This document shows, in pieces, positions 56,163 to 64,000 of a stretch of 64,000 bases of DNA (position 1 is the first letter of the stretch; every line of letters starts with the position of its first letter). The notes below the pieces were generated by a model, which saw only the letters and a list, made by a program, of their open reading frames with translations, was not told the DNA's origin and ran no database searches. The position numbers and the translations under genes were made by a program. Origin of the DNA: Tetracladium setigerum (taxonomy: Eukaryota; Ascomycota; Leotiomycetes; Helotiales); contig PZJY01000004.1 in the NCBI GenBank assembly GCA_031472005.1, forward strand, positions 842,556 to 906,555, given 5' to 3'.

Positions 56163-56868
56163 CTAGAAGATGTGGTTCTTGTTGAAGGTTGGCCAATAAA
56201 ATTAACTTGCTTGTTTGGCTTTGCAACAACTCTCGTAAAGGTTTATCAAATGGAGAAAATACACATCTTAGAATAACCTACCACTATGTGGTAAATTACA
56301 GGTTCCTGTCTGCATGCCAATTATTTCACGATGTGAGATTACTAGGAATGTAACTGGTTCTTTGCATTTAGGAGTTATAAAACATTATCGCTGCGGCTAA
56401 TGGGTTCCGTGAAATGGCCACGAACTAGCTTATTCGCGGACCTCTTTGTGTTAAATTATTAGTAATCGCGACCTCAAACAACCTCGGACGTTCTAGCACT
56501 AATCACATCTGAATTGTCCATCACACATATACCAGGCTTTTCATGGGTAATGCAAGTTCTTTCTCTGGTAGGATATGAGTAACCATGTTAAAGGATCTTG
56601 TCAACGTAGCCCGCAAAGTCCGCATCATATCTCTTTTTACTATTCACTGTATCAGGGGTTGTTCTTACAGCACTTGAGAGATCTTGTTAACGTAGCCCGC
56701 AAAGTCCGCATCGTATCTCCTAGAGGTTCACCGTGCATTTCCGATGAACGATGATTACATCTTAGCCAAGGCTCAACAGGCCGTTATTGTTGAATTTTCA
56801 AAGCCTTAAAGTAATCACGGTTTCGCTTTATTTGATTATCTCTGATTGTATCATTCTTTGAGTTCATA
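56163..56868. other. Intergenic with decayed exon copies
   Basis: Besides the two exon-1-like copies (56570-56720, listed separately), no gene is seen. The last 100 bases are the leader of the carbonic anhydrase. Confidence 0.5.
56570..56720 (+). pseudogene. Two decayed copies of isochorismatase exon-1 sequence
   Basis: The segment at 55405-55445 (AAAGATCTTGTCGACGTAGC then CCGCAAATTTCACATCC) recurs at about 56592-56630 as AAGGATCTTGTCAACGTAGC / CCGCAAAGTCCGCATC, and again at about 56682-56718 as AGAGATCTTGTTAACGTAGC / CCGCAAAGTCCGCATC. In the first copy the match extends on both sides (ACCATG before; TTTTTACTATTCACTGTATCA after). The two copies share CAAAGTCCGCATC, absent from the source, so one probably arose from the other by a 90-bp tandem duplication. 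Neither can encode a product. Confidence 0.8.
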
Positions 56869-57648
56869 ATGGCTGACTCACGTTTCCAAGAGTTGCTTGA
56901 TCGCAATAAGTAAGAATACCTCCTAGGCAGAAAGTTCAATGTACTCAAGCAAAAATAGGAAATTCAGTGAGACATACGAAGCTCCTCCTACACTGCAACA
57001 ATTCGTCTCTAGTACACCGCCCGATTTTGGTACCATCTGCATCAGTAGGTTTACCTTCTACAATGAGAGACTGTATTGACAGTTCAAACTAGTAACCTGC
57101 TCTGATTTAAGAGTGTGTCCAGATGAATTCCTCGGACTGCATCGTGGAGGTAAATATAATCAAAAACTTCGGCTTGTACTTACTGATTCGTACGGATAGA
57201 GGCACTGATTATACGCAACGCTGGTGCGCGAGCATCAGAAGCCTTACGAAGTCTTGAAGTGATGGGGACGATTGCTCCAATTCATCTCATTGTCGTCATA
57301 CATCACACTGGTAAAGTCCATACATTCTTATTTGTTATTTGGTTACTGAGTAGCAGATTAGATTGTGGCGCTCTCTTCACTTCTGATGAAGAGGTGAGAG
57401 GCAAATTGAGCCATCGATCGCCAGAACACTCGCATGAAATCAAGGACAAGAATTTTGGAACATTTCAAGAGTAAGAAACTCCCAGAATTTCAATGAAAAT
57501 CGTACTAAACATGTCTAGCATTGGAGTTCATGAGAGCATAGTGCAGGATGTAGACGTCATCAGGAGATGGCATTTTCTTCCGAAAGAAACAGAAGTCAGA
57601 GGTTATCTTTACTCGATTGAGGACGGATCTTTGAAACAGGTGAAATAA
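56869..57648 (+). CDS. Beta-class carbonic anhydrase
   Basis: Small zinc enzyme interconverting CO2 and bicarbonate. 177 aa from six exons; introns 56910-56958, 57045-57092, 57150-57199, 57311-57361 and 57471-57518; total in frame. The zinc site is complete once spliced: CSDLRVCPDEFLGL supplies the Cys and the Asp-Arg dyad, and VIHHTDCGALF supplies His and Cys. The oxyanion region is GEALIIRNAGARASE. The downstream DVDVIRRWHFLPKETEVRGYLYSIEDGSLKQV is the usual end of short beta-CAs. The length fits the short cytosolic type without targeting peptide. It lies beside the isochorismatase, but no shared pathway is evident. Confidence 0.9.
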
Positions 57649-57852
57649 TCCGGTCCTATAGCTGGAGAAACCGTTGTATGTTTATTCAAGCAGAATCCTT
57701 AATTTAGAATTTTGACAGTTTTGATACTCTTCGCGGACAGCCTTCTCCAAATAATAGGGAAAGACTATTTTAGCTGCAATTGATATAGTTGTCTATTGAA
57801 CAAGGATCTTACACACTGCAAGAATCGATGTTTTCCATTGTCGGTAGCTGGA

Positions 57853-60800
57853 TCAGGGGCTGAACATTTGAATAATACTTTCTTTCGCGCGGCGATATCT
57901 TGATATCTTGCGAATGGGCTGCAGAGAGCCTCCTGTCACCTCTACAAGGTAGTTGGTGATTTCATCCATGTCTCGATTCGTAATCTCAAAAGGTATAAAA
58001 GATTCCCATGCTTCTTTCTGCTTACGCGTTGAATTCCGCAAGATAACTGCAAAGTTGACGATGTCCAGCCCTTGTACTTTGTATCGTTTCCAGAAGAAAT
58101 TCGTATCGTCCCAGTACGTCAGTCGCACCGAATCTAGACGGTCCTCTAGCGAAGCACCGAACTCAACGAGTGCCTTTACAGCGACGAGTTGGCCGTGCAT
58201 CACTGCACTCTGCAATATCGTTTGCCCGGCCCAGTTGCGGACAGTGAGTAGCTGGTGCTCATCGATCCATTTCCTGGTGCTCTGCAAGAAATCTGCGAAT
58301 TTGGGCCCCAGGCGAGGTTCCGCGCCGCAGTGATATACAGCTTCATTTAAGAAACTCCACATCTTCTCATGCGGCTCACCGCGGCAGTAAACGCTAGCCC
58401 CGGTTTATAGCAAGTATATTGCTGCCTCCAGACGATCAGAGCGTATCATAGCTCCCAGTGCCGTGCTTGACTCGAGTCGCCTCGGGTCACGAAAGTCCAG
58501 TTCGGCTCCGGCTTGAAGCATCCAGTCTACAAGGCTGTGACCACCCATTGCAGAACCTTCGAGAGGTGTCTGACCTGTTTCATTCATGGCGTTGAGAATA
58601 GCTGGTTTACAGAAGAGCGAGCTATAGTCCTGCACCATGAGTCGAACAATTTCCAATTGGCTGTAGTCCGTGGCAATGTTCAAGACTGTCCCTTGGCCCT
58701 CTTTGCGATAAATGGGAGCACCTTTATCAAGTAGTGTCCGGACGACCTTTGTTTGACCGTAGATAATTGCAAATCCTAGAGGACTTCTAATTGTCTGAGG
58801 GCTTTCTTTCCCTAATTGACAGTCAATGTCGACGCCTTCCTGTAGAAGCAGTTTCACAGCTTCCACAGAACCATTTCTTACTGCAGAGAACAAAGGAGAA
58901 CATCCGTTATTGTCTTCAGAGTGTAAGAACGCACCGGCATCTATTAGTATGCGCAGGCTTGCTGTGGAATTGAAAGCGGTGTGGTAGTGTAAAACAGACT
59001 CGCCAGATTCGCTTACAGCATTAACATCAGCCCCGAATGCCAACAAAGTCTTCGTGGTATGAGCAGTATCTTCCGCATCCCATACTGCGGACGCAATATC
59101 CATAAGAGGCACGGCCCCAGTCTCGTTTCGACAATTAGGATTAGCGCCGCATTCAAGCAATGTTTCAATGACATAGTGTTGACAAGGGCCGGTATTTGAT
59201 GCCGCCTGCAGTGGAGTATAGCCGTATTCATTTTTCTCTTCAATGGATACTCCATATCTCAGTAATGTCTTTATGGTCTTGTGGCATGCTAGTTTATACG
59301 CCGGGCCATGCAACATCCATCTTTGGTGGATGCCTTTGCCTCCGAGTACAAAACCGCAGAGTTGACATAGGATGTCTTTCGGCACCAAGAATTGTTGGCC
59401 TGCGACGGTTGTCTCCACATGCTCAAGAATCAAGTCCACAATTTCGTACAGATGAAGTGCGACTGCCAGGTCCAGGGAAGCAATGATTTGGTTCTCTTCT
59501 TCGGGATCACTTCTCAATAATGGATCAGCGCCGTTCTCCAAGAGTAATCGAACAGCGCGGCTATCGCCAACTGTAACAGCTGTAGCCAGCGGTGGGCCAC
59601 GAAGAGTGATTGGAAAGTCGTGAGCAAGGGTAGAGAGATTGAGGTTCATTGGCCCAAACTGGTTCGGGTCCGCACCATGGGCTATCAGAAGCTTGCAGAT
59701 CTCATCGATGTCTTCATTTTTGAACATGAACAAGAAATGCAATGCACTCAACCATGACGATGGGCTCAATTCGCCCTTCCATGGCCCAGCCGACACTCCA
59801 CTCTCCAGGAGAAATTTGACCATGTCAGCTTCGCCATTTGAGGCCGCAGCGATGATTAAATTACCTGGATTGGAAATATCGCCGAATTTGTTGACAATCG
59901 GTATGTTTTTATGAAGAAGCTTTACTCCAGCGCCCGCTGTTACTGACTTGAGCAGCTCTATCCACCCATGAGAGGCTATTGTATGAACAAGAATTTCGCG
60001 AAATCCGGTCATAATCTGGCTTTTGCTCTTTGCTACAACAGTTTCAACATTCATAACTTGATTTGATTCGAGAGCATTCGAAAGGTTAGAAGCAGTTCCA
60101 GGACAAACTTCTAGCGTTTGACCGCCCTCAATTGTCAGTACGAAACCGGTTTCTTCTTCGTCCGCTCTCATCATGCGAGTCCATGCTCTCAAGCGAGCCG
60201 AATAATTTTGTGTCGGATCCTGGGACTGCAGAATCAACTCCAGGTCCTCGAGAGCTGGGCGGACCTGAAAGTTTGCAGCAACGTGAATGGGAGATGGAAC
60301 GTCTCTAACAAGTGATTCAGCATTAACCGCAGCTGTAATGCGCAAGAGAACCGCCTCGGCAGAGATTGATCCACAGGCTGTAGCTTGCTGCACATAACTG
60401 AGAGCCTCGTATGGATCTGACTTCACTCCATAACCATACAGGTAGCACTCGCTAAGCATTAATAGTATGCGACCCTCCTCGCTTTTGCTTGCGGAGGTCA
60501 GAGATGATTGCAAGGTTGCAACTGCTTCGCTTTGTGCATTCCTCGGGGTGTTTGTGTGATTTGATAAGCCCTGGTAATTATTAGCACTGTATGTCTCCAA
60601 AAAGAATGGATTATGCCAGGAATGCGCTACTACACCTACCCATACGCCTACATCGGCACGCCGAAAGGGGAATGTGAATGTTTGAGGCTCGTAATTTCGA
60701 GGTTTTGTCAACCTTTCAGCATCCCTTAGTTTGTCTAAAATGAGCAGGGGTCTAGAGAACTAACCTCTGAAGCAGTTGGATGGCTTCTGGCATGCCACAT

Positions 60801-61815
60801 CTCTTTGCTGGAAGTGGATGTATCGATTGAAACACAAGGTCCCGAATGCACTTTCGAACAGTAGTTGCGATGCTGTCTATGGGAGCCTTTGATTGACTTG
60901 TGGTCCCTCCACCGCTAAATAGAACTTCAGGGTGAATGTTTTGTTGAGAATGGAATCCAGGAATGTATCGAATACGTCAGAGAGAGGCTTTGCAGCTTCA
61001 ATCCCGGTCTCGTCCTCTGAGTATGCCCTTCCGTCTTTGAGAATTTCCCAAACGCAAAGCCCAAAGGCAAAAGTATCGCAACGCCGAAGATCATCTATCG
61101 AGAGAGTAAGCCCATCCCTTAACTCTGGAGCGCGATATGATTTTGTTCCCCCATATTTGCGACCCTCTTTGATCTCGACAGTGGTAAGCGCACAGCCAAA
61201 ATCTGAAATCTTTGCCACGCGTCGTCCATCTTCGCCCTCAAACACAAGGATGTTTAGCAACTTTAGATCGCCATGTATGATCTCACATCTATGGATCATC
61301 TCTAAGCCACTTGCAATATCAAGGCAGAAATCGATTTTCTCGCTAAGTGTAATTGATTCGGACTGGAGAAAGTCGGACATAGTGCCAAAGCGAGCGAATT
61401 CGACAATGATCCGTGGTGCTGGAACTCTCTGGCCGATGACCGTCCAGTCCATGCCAAGGACGTTTATGATATTTGGATGATTTTGAAGTGGCGTATATCG
61501 GAGGATCTGAATCTCGAGGAGAAGCGAGTATAGATCAATACCCGGCCCTCCAGACGTAAATGATGCCTCGGTAAGTTTGGCCGTCTTTACTGCAACAAGC
61601 TTTGGCTTTTCGTCAGAGCTATCTGATTCTTTGTGCAGGTCAACAGTAAACGTCACACCTTCTCCCAGAAACTTGACATAGGAGAGGCCAGAGTACTGGC
61701 TCATTGTGTTGGACATTTGGATGGCATCCCAGAAAATGAATGTGGCTTTTTTTTCGCCGTAGATCGGGAGCATGCTCTGGGTTGCCTGTTGCGAAGTGAC
61801 GGCCTTGAAAGGCAT
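57853..61815 (-). CDS. Kinase-Sel1-ankyrin protein with internal stop and one frameshift
   Basis: Starts MPFKAVTSQQ at 61815. A protein kinase fills residues 45-320: glycine loop LGEGVTFTV, VAVKTAKL lysine, catalytic loop IIHGDLKLLNIL, magnesium loop ISDFGCAL, GTKSYRAPEL; all catalytic residues are present. A Sel1-like helix pair follows (LLMLSECYLYGYGVKSDPYEALSYVQQA), then ten or more ankyrin repeats (KFLLESGVSAGP; KLLIAHGADPNQF; RLLLENGADPLLR; YGYTPLQAASNTGP; TLLECGANPNCRN). One base is missing in an AAA/TTT run at 60917-60919. Intron 60725-60764 is only 40 nt. At 58405-58407 a TAA stops the frame after 1123 aa, yet the same frame continues for 183 codons (57853-58404) with coding character (WSFLNEAVYHCGAEPRLG), so the C-terminus is either lost by a nonsense change or misread. 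Divergent from the pseudokinase gene. Confidence 0.85.
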
Positions 61816-62410
61816 CTTGAATTAGATTAGGCATGCGCAGCACGTTAAACTGTGAGAGGGGATAATTGGATGTTGAAATTTGAGTCCAATTTGCAGCAAC
61901 TGCTGTAAATCTCACAAAGACTTGGAAACAGACAGATATCTATTCATCACTTCTGCTTTTTGATGAAGAACAAGCAATTTAGGTATCTATCTGCCTTGAG
62001 GAATGGAGAGCCTCAGCCCACGCCATCACCAGACTTGATCGACTGGCTGCGAACCAGCGGACGTGTGATTGTGGCTGCTTTATCCCAACCTTAATGCAAA
62101 ACCTGTTTTGCCTCCCATCAGCTCAGCTGCAAAGCTGTGAAACATATTTGAGGAGAAGAGGACAGCTAATTCATATTCAATGCAACCCTTTCCAATAGTT
62201 CTGTCTAATAATAAAACCTCTGTCAGAAATCGAGTGCTCTCAGGTGAGCGCATCTCCTGGGTATATCTGATCACGCTAGTCTCTGTATTTACTTCTCTGC
62301 ACATCTGTACACTCTCCTGAACATCGTCATTAATCCAACAACTTCAAACTGACCAGGCCACTTTACTACACGGAATCTGAGGCCATCTTTGGTGCCTCTT
62401 CTCCTCTGGG
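61816..62410. promoter_or_regulatory. Bidirectional promoter between two kinase-type genes
   Basis: 595 bp between start codons of the divergent kinase-ankyrin and pseudokinase genes. Near 62085-62110 AACCTTAATGCAAAACCTGTTTTG is seen; no classical TATA box close to either ATG. No separate gene supported. Confidence 0.5.
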
Positions 62411-64000
62411 ATGGTTCTGGGAGAGTTGGATCAATTCGGCTCTGCCGGTGCAACCGCCCTATCGCTCATTCTCATCGAAGTTGTCAAAACGGGCAGAGCG
62501 TACATCAAGGACGTTGCTAATTGGAGCGAAGATGTATTCAAGCTTGGACTGCGCATGTCTACTGCAATAGACCGAACGGATACCATCCGAAATATCTATT
62601 TCGGGGCAACGGAAGGAACTCAGGCTTCGATTCAGCAGGCTGGCGATGCTCCATTTCCAATCTTTGACAAACTGAAGCCCGAAACCAAGGTGAATGTCAT
62701 CGCTCTCATGCAGCAATACCATGATGTTGTGCTCTTGAAGTATACAACTTTGCATGCTGCATACAATCTCGCTTCCTCGCAGGAGGACCCAACATCCACG
62801 AGCCAGAAAAACAAGATACTCCAGCCCTCCTGGATCTTTGGAGGCAAGAAAAAAGTACAAGAAATGATTGGCGAATGCGAGCAATGGAACGATAAGCTGT
62901 TCGAGATCATTCAAATCTATATAATGGAACAATCCCTTCAGCTCCTCGCAGCCAAATCGGTCCCGTCTCTGCCATCTGGGTTCAATAAGCTGAAGACTAA
63001 TAGCGATGTGAAGGCTTTGGGTTTGAGCGAGGAGATGGATCTCATCCAAATTTCAGAAGATGGAGACACAGGATGGAAGGCGCTTGCAAAGTTTACTCGA
63101 ATCGTTTTCGATGACGAATCTCGCGCATATCTAAAATCAGGAACATTCGATGGCCGACGGGTCATGGGAGAATTCAAAGTCTTCCAACCACAGGGTAAAG
63201 ACTACCAAAACTCAGGTTTCGCTGAGCCAACCAAAGAAGTTTTAGAAAGAATTCGTCTTTTAGCAGTTCTACTAAGTCGACAACACTCGATACGCTCACG
63301 TCTTCTCCGCTGTACTGGTTTCTACCACGACGAAATTAGCCCATCTTATGTCTTTATCCTTGAATACCCTCGAGGCCGTCTGCAGTCGCCTATCCCCCTC
63401 GAAGCTATTCTCTCAGGGAAACGGAAGTGCAAAAAGCCACCTCTCGAGTCTCGGCTCAAGCTTGCTCTTACCCTCGCAATCGCCCTGTTTCAATTCCATA
63501 CCGTAGGCTGGGTACACAAGTCCTTCAAGAGCAGCAACATTCTTCTCTTTCCCAGCGAACCCAACGACGTCCTCTGCCCTTCTGACCTGACTGAACCCTG
63601 GCTTGCAGGTTTTGAGTACGCACGTCAAGACCCTGGCTTTTCCGAGGAACTGCCCCTCCAAGGAATCGACGTTGCGAACGATATATATCGACACCCTGAC
63701 CGCTGGGGTCAACCTACACGTAAATTTGGCAAGATGCACGACATATACTCTCTTGGCATTACACTTCTCGAAATTGGTATGTGGCAGGACATCAAAAGAT
63801 TCGATGCATATGGTTTTACGAGAATTGAGCGTAGGGAACGCTTCGATATTCAGGCGCTGTTCGTGCAGCAGGCGAGTGACAAGTTACCGTTCATGGCGGG
63901 GACAGCATATGCAGATGTTGTTGTTAAGTGTCTTACAGGGCAGTTCGACAACTCTGAGCTGGAGGAGGGCCAGGGTGGTATCGGTTTGGAGGAGCTCTAC
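62411..64000 (+). CDS. Helical-domain pseudokinase, runs off window
   Basis: Open frame of 530 codons from ATG 62411 to the window end. The first 220 residues are predicted helical (ALSLILIEVVKTGRAYIKDV; VFKLGLRMSTAIDRTDTIRN; VNVIALMQQYHDVVLLKYT), in the place where fungal HeLo/HeLo-like domains sit; the assignment is inference. From about residue 225 a kinase fold follows, but key residues are replaced: the catalytic loop is GWVHKSFKSSNILLF (HKS where HRD is expected, no catalytic Asp) and the DFG motif is GFE in WLAGFEYARQD. The F-helix part is seen in DIYSLGITLLEIGMW. So it is a pseudokinase. It is divergent from an active-looking kinase-ankyrin gene. The true C-terminus and any further domain are outside the window. 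Confidence 0.8.
   Translation, partial: MVLGELDQFGSAGATALSLILIEVVKTGRAYIKDVANWSEDVFKLGLRMSTAIDRTDTIRNIYFGATEGTQASIQQAGDAPFPIFDKLKPETKVNVIALMQQYHDVVLLKYTTLHAAYNLASSQEDPTSTSQKNKILQPSWIFGGKKKVQEMIGECEQWNDKLFEIIQIYIMEQSLQLLAAKSVPSLPSGFNKLKTNSDVKALGLSEEMDLIQISEDGDTGWKALAKFTRIVFDDESRAYLKSGTFDGRRVMGEFKVFQPQGKDYQNSGFAEPTKEVLERIRLLAVLLSRQHSIRSRLLRCTGFYHDEISPSYVFILEYPRGRLQSPIPLEAILSGKRKCKKPPLESRLKLALTLAIALFQFHTVGWVHKSFKSSNILLFPSEPNDVLCPSDLTEPWLAGFEYARQDPGFSEELPLQGIDVANDIYRHPDRWGQPTRKFGKMHDIYSLGITLLEIGMWQDIKRFDAYGFTRIERRERFDIQALFVQQASDKLPFMAGTAYADVVVKCLTGQFDNSELEEGQGGIGLEELY

Overview
The window reads as nuclear DNA of a filamentous ascomycete (Pezizomycotina, most likely Leotiomycetes; the order is inference). 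Genes are dense and lie on both strands. Introns are mostly 40-110 nt with GTNNGT donors and CTAAC/CTAAT-like branch sites. The gene content is fungal: HET proteins, MED7, PRE9, GPI16, LUC7, a Zn2Cys6 regulator, a SulP sulfate permease and a PPxY arrestin. I see no CRISPR array, rRNA, tRNA or intact transposon.

Layout. 1-0.86 kb: the N-terminal part of a secreted FAD-linked oxidase, cut by the window edge. 0.9-6.2 kb: a gene-poor stretch with AT-rich sequence, one F-box-like gene and one doubtful 61-aa gene. 6.3-8.6 kb: a HET gene. 9.4-13.6 kb: a membrane protein, a DPP1-type lipid phosphatase, MED7 and a 55-aa Cys-rich protein ending in a CaaX box. 15-25 kb: a single-pass membrane protein, a secreted berberine-bridge-type FAD oxidase, a small secreted Cys-rich protein, an unknown acidic protein and a 795-aa multi-pass membrane protein. 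25.7-33.2 kb: a small Cys-rich gene, the sulfate permease and, divergent from it, the arrestin. 33.4-41.1 kb: a CCCH-finger protein, a Zn2Cys6 factor, an RGG protein and an unknown protein. 41.7-51.6 kb: housekeeping genes PRE9, a WW/FF splicing-type protein, GPI16 and LUC7, with a secreted PhiA/IgE-binding-type protein, a fragment of a GH78 rhamnosidase gene and a secreted alpha/beta hydrolase among them. 52.2-64 kb: an accessory block with a second HET gene, an isochorismatase-type hydrolase with decayed copies of its own exon beside it, a beta-carbonic anhydrase, a kinase-Sel1-ankyrin protein and, head-to-head with it, a helical-domain plus pseudokinase protein that runs off the window.

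Two points need care. First, at least thirteen places in twelve otherwise good genes, PRE9 and LUC7 among them, read in frame only if one base is added back, usually in a G/C run. Each spliced length becomes a multiple of three once this is done. This one-way bias looks like systematic undercalling in the assembly, so these genes are annotated as full-length genes with a frameshift rather than as proven pseudogenes. Second, the most interesting biological candidate is the divergent pair at 57.9-64 kb: an apparently active kinase with ankyrin repeats facing a pseudokinase with an N-terminal helical domain. This architecture resembles RIPK4/MLKL and fungal non-self-recognition genes.
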